From assembly GCF_020882245.1 (NCBI RefSeq), contig NC_083599.1:7192001-7256000 (forward strand): a stretch of DNA of 64,000 bases, in the 5' to 3' direction. The notes beneath the pieces were generated by a model. It saw only the letters and a program-made list of their open reading frames with translations, had not been told where the DNA came from and did not search any database. Source of the stretch: Rhopalosiphum padi. Taxonomy: Eukaryota; Arthropoda; Insecta; Hemiptera; Aphididae. This document shows positions 14,201 through 26,433 of this stretch, in pieces (positions within the stretch are counted from its first letter, which is position 1; the number at the start of each line of letters is the position of its first letter). Position numbers and translations under genes: made by a program.

Positions 14201-15519
14201 ATGGCAGTACAGCAGTTCACTCAATGCATGCTGAGTCATGAATTAACAATTCTTCTACGTGGGAAAATATCAACATACTATGAAATAAATGTACTACAAC
14301 ATGCTGATAATAAAATAAATGTTTTATGCAATGTACGTGGAATGGTTATTGAATGTAGTTGATACTAAATTAATAGTTGTGAAACAATTTAGATTTGTTA
14401 GAAATGTGAATAAAAATTTGTAAACACCTTAAGCTCGTTATTTTCATTTTTAAAAATTGCCCGATCCATAATATAATTTTTATTGTTACTACAATATATA
14501 TAAAAAAGGTGACCGTTTTATCAAATTAATATTTTAAGTTATGTATAAAACACTCTTTTATTAAGTTTATGTATAGAACATTGACCAATTGATTAAGTAA
14601 TGATTGAATTCTACCATTATAAACAATCACATTTTTCATTTAAACCGATGATTTAAATACACTATAAAACAATATTTTAACAAATAATACAAATTCATGT
14701 CTATTTCATATTAAAAATTAGCAATTTTAAGTATTTGTACAATTGTATTGTTAAGAAACACTAATTTTACTTTCTAATTAAACAAACCATTTAACTGATT
14801 TTTTCTATCTTTTATGGCTTATCAAAATTCTTATTTCTTATCACATGTCAAATGTATTTATATCATATCTATTTGCAGTTTTACAATCGTATTTTGGTGA
14901 TTCGATTTCCAACTGTAAATTGTTTTCATAAATTTTGTAATAAGAACGTAGTTTGTCTGTTGGTTTTTGTTTAATTGATTCCATAACTGAATTATTCAGT
15001 GTTGTCCAGGTACTAGTTGTTATATAAAGATTTTCATTCTCCTTATGGTGTGTAGTAATGAGATTTTGACATTTTATCCTTCAAGCAATAAACATATTTA
15101 ATTGACTATATTTTTTCAGATGGCAGTACAGCAGATTACACAAGTCATACTGCGACATGAATTTACATATCTAACACTTTGGAAAACATTAAAGTCCTAC
15201 GTTGAAAACGAACTAGAACATGCTGATTATATAAAGGTTTTATGTAATGTACGTGGAATGGTTATCGAATGTAACTGATAGTCAATCAATTGTAGTGTAT
15301 TAAAAACTGACCTTTAGATTGAGAAAATGAGTCTAATTTGCCATTATTAACTTTCATATTTATCAATTAATCTGTTACTTCATAAACACTATAAAACGTG
15401 GTTTTATATGATAAATTTGACGCATATTACAAATTAATTTTTTTAACTGTTTATAAAACACTGCATTGTCCAGTTATTTTCCAACTATTATATGCATATA
15501 ACTGACAAAATGTTTTCAG
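14201..15519 (+). repeat. Array unit 7 (B-C only)
   Basis: Cassette starts: B 14201 (L-S-H-E), C 15120 (A-type tail). Length 1319 bp. This is the only unit without an A cassette, consistent with loss by unequal exchange. Confidence 0.9.
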
Positions 15520-17619
15520 ATGGCAGTACAGCAGTTCACTCAATGCATGCTGAGACATGAATTAACAATTCTTCTACGTGGGAAAATATCAACATACTAT
15601 GAAATAAATGTACTACAACATGCTGATAATAAAATAAATGTTTTATGCAATGTACGTGGAATGGTTATTGAATGTAGTTGATACTAAATTAATAGTTGTG
15701 AAACAATTTAGATTTGTTAGAAATGTGAATAAAAATTTGTAAACACCTTAAGCTCGTTATTTTCATTTTTAAAAATTGCCCGATCCATAATATAATTTTT
15801 ATTGTTACTACAATATATATAAAAAAGGTGACCGTTTTATCAAATTAATATTTTAAGTTATGTATAAAACACTCTTTTATTAAGTTTGTGTATAGAACAT
15901 TGACCAATTGATTAAGTAATGATTGAATTCTACCATTATAAACAATCACATTTTTCATTTAAACCGATGATTTAAATACACTATAAAACAATCTTTTAAC
16001 AAATAATACAAATTCATGTCTATTTCATATTAAAAATGAGCAATTTTAAGTTATTGTACAATTGTATTCTTAAGAAACACTAATTTTACTTTCTAATTAA
16101 ACAAACCATTTAACTGATTTTTTCTATCTTTTATGGCTTATCAAAATTCTTATTTCTTATCACATGTCAAATGTATTTATATCATATCTATTTGCAGTTT
16201 TACAATCGTATTTTGGTGATTCGATTTCCAACTGTAAATTGTTTTCATAAATTTTGTAATAAGAACGTAGTTTGTCTGTTGGTTTTTGTTTAATTGATTC
16301 CATAACTGAATTATTCAGTGTTGTCCAGGTACTAGTTGTTATATAAAGATTTTCATTCTCCTTATGGTGTGTAGTAATGAGATTTTGACATTTTATCCTT
16401 CAAGCAATAAACATATTTAATTGACTATATTTTTTCAGATGGCAGTACAGCAGATTACACAAGTCATACTGCGACATGAATTTACATATCTAACACTTTG
16501 GAAAACATTAAAGTCCTACGTTGAAAACGAACTAGAACATGCTGATTATATAAAGGTTTTATGTAAAGTACATGGAATGGTTATCGAATGTAAATGATAG
16601 TCAATCAATTGTAGTGTATTAAAAAGTAAGTGTCATTAAACACTGACCTTTAGATTAAGAAAATGAGTCTAATTTGCCATTATTAACTTTCATATTTATC
16701 ATTGAATCTGTTACTTCATAAACACTATAAAACGTGGTTTTATATGATATTTTTAACTGGTTATAAAACACTTAATTCTCCAGTTATTTTCCAACTATTA
16801 TATGCATTTAACTGACTACATTTTTTCAGATGGAGTACAGCAGATTACACAAGTCATACTGCGACATGAATTTGCATATCTAACACGTTGGAAATCATTA
16901 ACATCCTACTTTGAAAACGAACTAGAACATGCTGATTTTATAAAGGTTTTATGTAATGTACGTGGAATGGTTATCGAATGTAACTGATAGTCAATCAATT
17001 GTAGTGTATTAAAAAGTAAGTGTCATTAAACACTGACCTTTAGATTAAGAAAATGAGTCTAATTTGCCATTATTAACTTTCATATTTATCAATTAATCTG
17101 TTACTTCATAAACACTATAAAACGTGGTTTTATATGATATTTTTAACTGGTTATAAAACACTTAATTCTCCAGTTATTTTCCAACTATTATATGCATTTA
17201 ACTGACTACATTTTTTCAGATGGCAGTACAGCAGATTACACAAGTCATACTGCGACATGAATTTGCATATCTAACACGTTGGAAATCATTAACATCCTAC
17301 TTTGAAAACGAACTAGAACATGCTGATTATATAAAGGTTTTATGTAATGTACGTGGAATGGTTATCGAATGTAACTGATAGTCAATCAATTGTAGTGTAT
17401 TAAACACTGACCTTTAGATTGAGAAAATGAGTCTAATTTGCCATTATTAACTTTCATATTTATCAATTAATCTGTTACTTCATAAACACTATAAAACGTG
17501 GTTTTATATGATAAATTTGACGCATATTACAAATTAATTTTTTTAACTGTTTATAAAACACTGCATTGTCCAGTTATTTTCCAACTATTATATGCATATA
17601 ACTGACAAAATATTTTCAG
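15520..17619 (+). repeat. Array unit 8 (B-C-A-A)
   Basis: Cassette starts: B 15520, C 16439, A 16830 (one-base deletion, ATGGAG), A 17220. Length 2100 bp. The deleted-A, A, L-S-H-E-type B order matches the junctions near 8445-9235 and 13411-14201. Confidence 0.9.
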
Positions 17620-20110
17620 ATGGCAGTACAGCAGTTCACTCAATGCATGCTGAGTCATGAATTAACAATTCTTCTACGTGGGAAAATATCAACATACTAT
17701 GAAATAAATGTACTACAACATGCTGATAATAAAATAAATGTTTTATGCAATGTACGTGGAATGGTTATTGAATGTAGTTGATACTAAATTAATAGTTGTG
17801 AAACAATTTAGATTTGTTAGAAATGTGAATAAAAATTTGTAAACACCTTAAGCTCGTTATTTTCATTTTTAAAAATTGCCCGATCCATAATATAATTTTT
17901 ATTGTTACTACAATATATATAAAAAAGGTGACCGTTTTATCAAATTAATATTTTAAGTTATGTATAAAACACTCTTTTATTAAGTTTATGTATAGAACAT
18001 TGACCAATTGATTAAGTAATGATTGAATTCTACCATTATAAACAATCACATTTTTCATTTAAACCGATGATTTAAATACACTATAAAACAATATTTTAAC
18101 AAATAATACAAATTCATGTCTATTTCATATTAAAAATTAGCAATTTTAAGTATTTGTACAATTGTATTGTTAAGAAACACTAATTTTACTTTCTAATTAA
18201 ACAAACCATTTAACTGATTTTTTCTATCTTTTATGGCTTATCAAAATTCTTATTTCTTATCACATGTCAAATGTATTTATATCATATCTATTTGCAGTTT
18301 TACAATCGTATTTTGGTGATTCGATTTCCAACTGTAAATTGTTTTCATAAATTTTGTAATAAGAACGTAGTTTGTCTGTTGGTTTTTGTTTAATTGATTC
18401 CATAACTGAATTATTCAGTGTTGTCCAGGTACTAGTTGTTATATAAAGATTTTCATTCTCCTTATGGTGTGTAGTAATGAGATTTTGACATTTTATCCTT
18501 CAAGCAATAAACATATTTAATTGACTATATTTTTTCAGATGGCAGTACAGCAGATTACACAAGTCATACTGCGACATGAATTTACATATCTAACACTTTG
18601 GAAAACATTAAAGTCCTACGTTGAAAACGAACTAGAACATGCTGATTATATAAAGGTTTTATGTAAAGTACATGGAATGGTTATCGAATATGACTGATAG
18701 TCAATCAATTGTAGTGTATTAAAAAGTAAGTGTCATTAAACACTGACCTTTAGATTAAAAAAATGAGTCTAATTTGCCATTATTAACTTTCATATTTATC
18801 AATTAATCTGTTACTTCATAAACACTATAAAACGTGGTTTTATATGATATTTTTAACTGGTTATAAAACACTTAATTCTCCAGTTATTTTCCAACTATTA
18901 TATGCATTTAACTGACTACATTTTTTCAGATGGCAGTACAGCAGATTACACAAGTCATACTGCGACATGAATTTGCATATCTAACACTTTGGAAAACATT
19001 AAAGTCCTACGTTGAAAACGAACTAGAACATGCTGATTATATAAAGGTTTTATGTAAAGTACATGGAATGGTTATCGAATGTAAATGATAGTCAATCAAT
19101 TGTAGTGTATTAAAAAGTAAGTGTCATTAAACACTGACCTTTAGATTAAGAAAATGAGTCTAATTTGCCATTATTAACTTTCATATTTATCAATTAATCT
19201 GTTACTTCATAAACACTATAAAACGTGGTTTTATATGATATTTTTAACTGGTTATAAAACACTTAATTCTCCAGTTATTTTCCAACTATTATATGCATTT
19301 AACTGACTACATTTTTTCAGATGGAGTACAGCAGATTACACAAGTCATACTGCGACATGAATTTGCATATCTAACTTGTTGGAAATCATTAACATCCTAC
19401 TTTGAAAACGAACTAGAACATGCTGATTTTATAAAGGTTTTATGTAATGTACGTGGAATGGTTATCGAATGTAACTGATAGTCAATCAATTGTAGTGTAT
19501 TAAAAAGTAAGTGTCATTAAACACTGACCTTTAGATTAAGAAAATGAGTCTAATTTGCCATTATTAACTTTCATATTTATCAATTAATCTGTTACTTCAT
19601 AAACACTATAAAACGTGGTTTTATATGATATTTTTAACTGGTTATAAAACACTTAATTCTCCAGTTATTTTCCAACTATTATATGCATTTAACTGACTAC
19701 ATTTTTTCAGATGGCAGTACAGCAGATTACACAAGTCATACTGCGACATGAATTTGCATATCTAACACGTTGGAAATCATTAACATCCTACTTTGAAAAC
19801 GAACTAGAACATGCTGATTATATAAAGGTTTTATGTAATGTACGTGGAATGGTTATCGAATGTAACTGATAGTCAATCAATTGTAGTGTATTAAAAACTG
19901 ACCTTTAGATTGAGAAAATGAGTCTAATTTGCCATTATTAACTTTCATATTTATCAATTAATCTGTTACTTCATAAACACTATAAAACGTGGTTTTATAT
20001 GATAAATTTGACGCATATTACAAATTAATTTTTTTAACTGTTTATAAAACACTGCATTGTCCAGTTATTTTCCAACTATTATATGCATATAACTGACAAA
20101 ATGTTTTCAG
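17620..20110 (+). repeat. Array unit 9 (B-C-hybrid-A-A)
   Basis: Cassette starts: B 17620 (L-S-H-E), C 18539 (tail I-E-Y-D), A/C hybrid 18930 (A-type start, C-type rest), A 19321 (one-base deletion and an R-to-C change), A 19711. Length 2491 bp. Confidence 0.9.
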
Positions 20111-22601
20111 ATGGCAGTACAGCAGTTCACTCAATGCATGCTGAGACATGAATTAACAATTCTTCTACGTGGGAAAATATCAACATACTATGAAATAAAT
20201 GTACTACAACATGCTGATAATAAAATAAATGTTTTATGCAATGTACGTGGAATGGTTATTGAATGTAGTTGATACTAAATTAATAGTTGTGAAACAATTT
20301 AGATTTGTTAGAAATGTGAATAAAAATTTGTAAACACCTTAAGCTCGTTATTTTCATTTTTAAAAATTGCCCGATCCATAATATAATTTTTATTGTTACT
20401 ACAATATATATAAAAAAGGTGACCGTTTTATCAAATTAATATTTTAAGTTATGTATAAAACACTCTTTTATTAAGTTTGTGTATAGAACATTGACCAATT
20501 GATTAAGTAATGATTGAATTCTACCATTATAAACAATCACATTTTTCATTTAAACCGATGATTTAAATACACTATAAAACAATCTTTTAACAAATAATAC
20601 AAATTCATGTCTATTTCATATTAAAAATGAGCAATTTTAAGTTATTGTACAATTGTATTCTTAAGAAACACTAATTTTACTTTCTAATTAAACAAACCAT
20701 TTAACTGATTTTTTCTATCTTTTATGGCTTATCAAAATTCTTATTTCTTATCACATGTCAAATGTATTTATATCATATCTATTTGCAGTTTTACAATCGT
20801 ATTTTGGTGATTCGATTTCCAACTGTAAATTGTTTTCATAAATTTTGTAATAAGAACGTAGTTTGTCTGTTGGTTTTTGTTTAATTGATTCCATAACTGA
20901 ATTATTCAGTGTTGTCCAGGTACTAGTTGTTATATAAAGATTTTCATTCTCCTTATGGTGTGTAGTAATGAGATTTTGACATTTTATCCTTCAAGCAATA
21001 AACATATTTAATTGACTATATTTTTTCAGATGGCAGTACAGCAGATTATACAAGTCATACTGCGACATGAATTTACATATCTAACACTTTGGAAAACATT
21101 AAAGTCCTACGTTGAAAACGAACTAGAACATGCTGATTATATAAAGGTTTTATGTAAAGTACATGGAATGGTTATCGAATGTAAATGATAGTCAATCAAT
21201 TGTAGTGTATTAAAAAGTAAGTGTCATTAAACACTGACCTTTAGATTAAGAAAATGAGTCTAATTTGCCATTATTAACTTTCATATTTATCAATTAATCT
21301 GTTACTTCATAAACACTATAGAACGTGGTTTAGTATGATATTTTTAACTGGTTATAAAACACTTAATTCTCCAGTTATTTTCCAACTATTATATGCATTT
21401 AACTGACTACATTTTTTCAGATGGCAGTACAGCAGATTACACAAGTAATACTGCGACATGAATTTGCATATCTAACACGTTGGAAATCATTAACATCCTA
21501 CTTTGAAAACGAACTAGAACATGCTGAGTTTATAAAGGTATTATGTAATGTACGTGGAATGGTTATCGAATGTAACTGATAGTCAATCAATTGTAGTGTA
21601 TTAAAAAGTAAGTGTCATTAAACACTGACCTTTAGATTAAGAAAATGAGTCTAATTTGCCATTATTAACTTTCATATTTATCATTGAATCTGTTACTTCA
21701 TAAACACTATAAAACGTGGTTTTATATGATATTTTTAACTGGTTATAAAACACTTAATTCTCCAGTTATTTTCCAACTATTATATGCATTTAACTGACTA
21801 CATTTTTTCAGATGGAGTACAGCAGATTACACAAGTCATACTGCGACATGAATTTGCATATCTAACACGTTGGAAATCATTAACATCCTACTTTGAAAAC
21901 GAACTAGAACATGCTGATTTTATAAAGGTTTTATGTAATGTACGTGGAATGGTTATCGAATGTAACTGATAGTCAATCAATTGTAGTGTATTAAAAAGTA
22001 AGTGTCATTAAACACTGACCTTTAGATTAAGAAAATGAGTCTAATTTGCCATTATTAACTTTCATATTTATCAATTAATCTGTTACTTCATAAACACTAT
22101 AAAACGTGGTTTTATATGATATTTTTAACTGGTTATAAAACACTTAATTCTCCAGTTATTTTCCAACTATTATATGCATTTAACTGACTACATTTTTTCA
22201 GATGGCAGTACAGCAGATTACACAAGTCATACTGCGACATGAATTTGCATATCTAACACGTTGGAAATCATTAACATCCTACTTTGAAAACGAACTAGAA
22301 CATGCTGATTATATAAAGGTTTTATGTAATGTACGTGGAATGGTTATCGAATGTAACTGATAGTCAATCAATTGTAGTGTATTAAACACTGACCTTTAGA
22401 TTGAGAAAATGAGTCTAATTTGCCATTATTAACTTTCATATTTATCAATTAATCTGTTACTTCATAAACACTATAAAACGTGGTTTTATATGATAAATTT
22501 GACGCATATTACAAATTAATTTTTTTAACTGTTTATAAAACACTGCATTGTCCAGTTATTTTCCAACTATTATATGCATATAACTGACAAAATATTTTCA
22601 G
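20111..22601 (+). repeat. Array unit 10 (B-C-A-A-A)
   Basis: Cassette starts: B 20111, C 21030 (Q-I-I-Q near the start), A 21421, A 21812 (one-base deletion), A 22202. Length 2491 bp. Confidence 0.9.
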
Positions 22602-25065
22602 ATGGCAGTACAGCAGTTCACTCAATGCATGCTGAGTCATGAATTAACAATTCTTCTACGTGGGAAAATATCAACATACTATGAAATAAATGTACTACAA
22701 CATGCTGATAATAAAATAAATGTTTTATGCAATGTACGTGGAATGGTTATTGAATGTAGTTGATACTAAATTAATAGTTGTGAAACAATTTAGATTTGTT
22801 AGAAATGTGAATAAAAATTTGTAAACACCTTAAGCTCGTTATTTTCATTTTTAAAAATTGCCCGATCCATAATATAATTTTTATTGTTACTACAATATAT
22901 ATAAAAAAAGGTGACCGTTTTATCAAATTAATATTTTAAGTTATGTATAAAACACTCTTTTATTAAGTTTATGTATAGAACATTGACCAATTGATTAAGT
23001 AATGATTGAATTCTACCATTATAAACAATCACATTTTTCATTTAAACCGATGATTTAAATACACTATAAAACAATATTTTAACAAATAATACAAATTCAT
23101 GTCTATTTCATATTAAAAATTAGCAATTTTAAGTATTTGTACAATTGTATTGTTAAGAAACACTAATTTTACTTTCTAATTAAACAAACCATTTAACTGA
23201 TTTTTTCTATCTTTTATGGCTTATCAAAATTCTTATTTCTTATCACATGTCAAATGTATTTATATCATATCTATTTGCAGTTTTACAATCGTATTTTGGT
23301 GATTCGATTTCCAACTGTAAATTGTTTTCATAAATTTTGTAATAAGAACGTAGTTTGTCTGTTGGTTTTTGTTTAATTGATTCCATAACTGAATTATTCA
23401 GTGTTGTCCAGGTACTAGTTGTTATATAAAGATTTTCATTCTCCTTATGGTGTGTAGTAATGAGATTTTGACATTTTATCCTTCAAGCAATAAACATATT
23501 TAATTGACTATATTTTTTCAGATGGCAGTACAGCAGATTACACAAGTCATACTGCGACATGAATTTACATATCTAACACTTTGGAAAACATTAAAGTCCT
23601 ACGTTGAAAACGAACTAGAACATGCTGATTATATAAAGGTTTTATGTAAAGTACATGGAATGGTTATCGAATATGACTGATAGTCAATCAATTGTAGTGT
23701 ATTAAAAAGTAAGTGTCATTAAACACTGACCTTTAGATTAAAAAAATGAGTCTAATTTGCCATTATTAACTTTCATATTTATCAATTAATCTGTTACTTC
23801 ATAAACACTATAAAACGTGGTTTTATATGATATTTTTAACTGGTTATAAAACACTTAATTCTCCAGTTATTTTCCAACTATTATATGCATTTAACTGACT
23901 ACATTTTTTCAGATGGCAGTACAGCAGATTACACAAGTCATACTGCGACATGAATTTGCATATCTAACACTTTGGAAAACATTAAAGTCCTACGTTGAAA
24001 ACGAACTAGAACATGCTGATTATATAAAGGTTTTATGTAAAGTACATGGAATGGTTATCGAATGTAAATGATAGTCAATCAATTGTAGTGTATTAAAAAG
24101 TAAGTGTCATTAAACACTGACCTTTAGATTAAGAAAATGAGTCTAATTTGCCATTATTAACTTTCATATTTATCAATTAATCTGTTACTTCATAAACACT
24201 ATAAAACGTGGTTTTATATGATATTTTTAACTGGTTATAAAACACTTAATTCTCCAGTTATTTTCCAACTATTATATGCATTTAAATGACTACATTTTTT
24301 CAGATGGCAGTACAGCAGATTACACAAGTCATACTGCGACATGAATTTGCATATCTAACACGTTGGAAATCATTAACATCCTACTTTGAAAACGAACTAG
24401 AACATGCTGATTATATAAAGGTTTTATGTAATGTACGTGGAATGGTTATCGAATGTAACTGATAGTCAATCAATTGTAGTGTATTAAAAAGTAAGTGTCA
24501 TTAAACACTGACCTTTAGATTGAGAAAATGAGTCTAATTTGCCATTATTAACTTTCATATTTATCAATTAATTTGTTACTTCATAAACACTATAAAACGT
24601 GGTTTAATATGATATTTTTAACTGGTTATAAAACACTTAATTCTCCAGTTATTTTCCAACTCTTATATGCATTTAACTGACTACATTTTTTCAGATGGCA
24701 GTACAGCAGATTACACAAGTCATACTGCGACATGAATTTGCATATCTAACACGTTGGAAATCATTAACATCCTACTTTGAAAACGAACTAGAACATGCTG
24801 ATTATATAAAGGTTTTATGTAATGTACGTGGAATGGTTATCGAATGTAACTGATAGTCAATCAATAGTAGTGTATTAAAAAGTAAGTGTTATTAAACACT
24901 GACCTTTAGATTGAGAAAATGAATCTAATTTCCTATTATTAACATTCATATATTTTATTTAAGCTGTTACTTCATAAACACTATAAACGTGGTTTTTTAT
25001 GACAAATTTGATGCATATTACAAATTCATATTTTTAACTGCTTATAAAAAACTTAATTCACAAGT
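22602..25065 (+). repeat. Array unit 11 (B-C-hybrid-A-A), cut by BEL insertion
   Basis: Cassette starts: B 22602 (L-S-H-E), C 23522 (tail I-E-Y-D), A/C hybrid 23913, A 24304, A 24695. The first part repeats unit 9 at an offset of 4982-4983 bp. The acceptor of 24304 has TTAAATGAC in place of TTAACTGAC. The spacer after 24695 is more diverged, as expected near an array edge, and stops at the BEL insertion point (CAAGT at 25061-25065). Confidence 0.9.
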
Positions 25066-26433
25066 TGTTCGGGCCGGGAACGGACAATAATAGGCCGTGC
25101 GCCCGGTCACCAAAATACTTCGCGCTTAATAAGTATTATACTAACACACCGACCGACCTATGTAAAATTGTGTTAATTGTATATAGCTCAACTAGAATTG
25201 GTTGGGTTCGCCGCGCAAATACTAGTGAGCTATGTAGTGTGGTGGTGTGTAAGTGTGTATATAGTATATGTGTTAGTGTGTACCTATACTTAAATCTAGG
25301 ACGAATAGGTAACTTTATAATAAATAATGGTAACTCAAATCAAATCTGGTAAAAATATGATATAATAATAAAATAAACAAATTACGGCCCTTTTGGCCCA
25401 ACAAGTAAAAAATGTATATAATAATAAAATAAACAAATTACGGCCCTTTTGGCCCAACAAGTAAAAAATGTATATAATAATAGGCCTAACCAAAATGCCG
25501 ATTCGGCACAACCAGATATAATAATAATATATAAAATAATTAGGTAATAATTGCAAGTGTATAAACAGTAAATATCAAAAACTGTGTAGCCCTTATGACC
25601 AAAAGGAATAAAATATAGATATAATAAAATCTAGGTAATGAAAAAAGTTATGGCCCTTCTGGCTCAATAACACAATAATTATAATATAAAACAAAACGCT
25701 ATTAGAGCAGTAACCTGGTATAATTAATATAGAATATAGAAAAGAAAAGCCCTTCTGGCCTCACAATAATAAAAAAAAAATATATAGCACTTTTGGCTCA
25801 ACAGAGTAAATGTTAACAATACCTAATAATATAATAATAATACATAAATAACAATAAAAAATAACTCACGACTTGTCGGTGCACTGCTGGCCAGCTGCTA
25901 CCTAGACCTATATACACTAAAAAATTCACACTCAACAAAGATATTCACAAAGGTATAAAAAGACGCAAATGCTACGACGACTGCGACAATGAATATAATA
26001 TATGATAATGGTATAATTTAAATATGGCAATTCGCACACCGGTATATAAAATAGATATAGTAACAAATATATGGCGATTAGCGCCCACGCAATAGTTATA
26101 AAAAAAATAGCAATTCGTGCATATTTAAAAAGATATTGTTCACGACGGCCTAGCTCACGACGACGGACGGAGAAAGAAAAAAAAAAAAAACTGCGGCGGC
26201 CGTGTTAAACTACGCGGACCGGCGAGCCGGCGGCCGCAGATAACACGCCGATACCTGTTTTGCATAATATTATATAATTCACAAGACACAAAATATAATT
26301 AAAACAAAAATAAATATAAAAATAACGGCTGGTGCGCGCGAGTGTTTGTGTGTGTGTGTGTGTGTGTCGATCGGTTGTTCGTCCGTAACCGCTAGTATTA
26401 TACACTATTATATCCTATTCTATGGCGGCAACA
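25066..26433 (-). repeat. 3' LTR of the BEL element (1368 bp)
   Basis: This LTR starts TGTTCGGGCC and ends GGCGGCAACA on the plus strand. It contains a 56-bp direct duplication (about 25366-25477) and six copies of a GGCCCTTNTGGCC-like motif at about 25386, 25442, 25589, 25652, 25750 and 25787. There is a GC-rich stretch at 26150-26250 and a TG microsatellite near 26343-26368. The end of the Gag-Pol frame, including its stop, lies inside this LTR. Confidence 0.95.

Larger units (their letters stand above)
1..25065 (+). repeat. Tandem array of 49 exon-like cassettes
   Basis: Forty-nine copies of a cassette recur every 374-400 bp, or every 919 bp after type B copies. Each has the same order: a branch-site-like TTAACTGAC, a T-rich tract, CAG, then ATGGCAGTACAGCAG and a 52-53 codon frame ending in TGA. 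Three types are visible: A (25 copies), B (11) and C (11), plus two A/C hybrids. Copies are almost identical in sequence, spacers included, so the array is young or being homogenised. The left end lies outside the window; the right end is cut by the BEL element at 25066 and a decayed copy resumes at 35660. I do not recognise the encoded peptide. It may be a run of alternative exons of an unseen upstream gene, or a satellite that captured an exon. Confidence 0.9.

Noticed and set aside
1..25065. CRISPR-like array
   Set aside because: Repeat and spacer are both conserved and hundreds of bases long, in a eukaryotic context. It is a tandem duplication.
1..25065. Bank of effector exons such as the aphid bicycle genes
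   Set aside because: No signal peptide or paired C-Y-C motif is seen in the 52-residue peptide, so I do not make that link.
25065..25352. 95-codon open frame inside the left LTR, repeated at 32002-32289
   Set aside because: It is simply LTR sequence present in both LTRs. There is no domain and it lies on the strand opposite to Gag-Pol.
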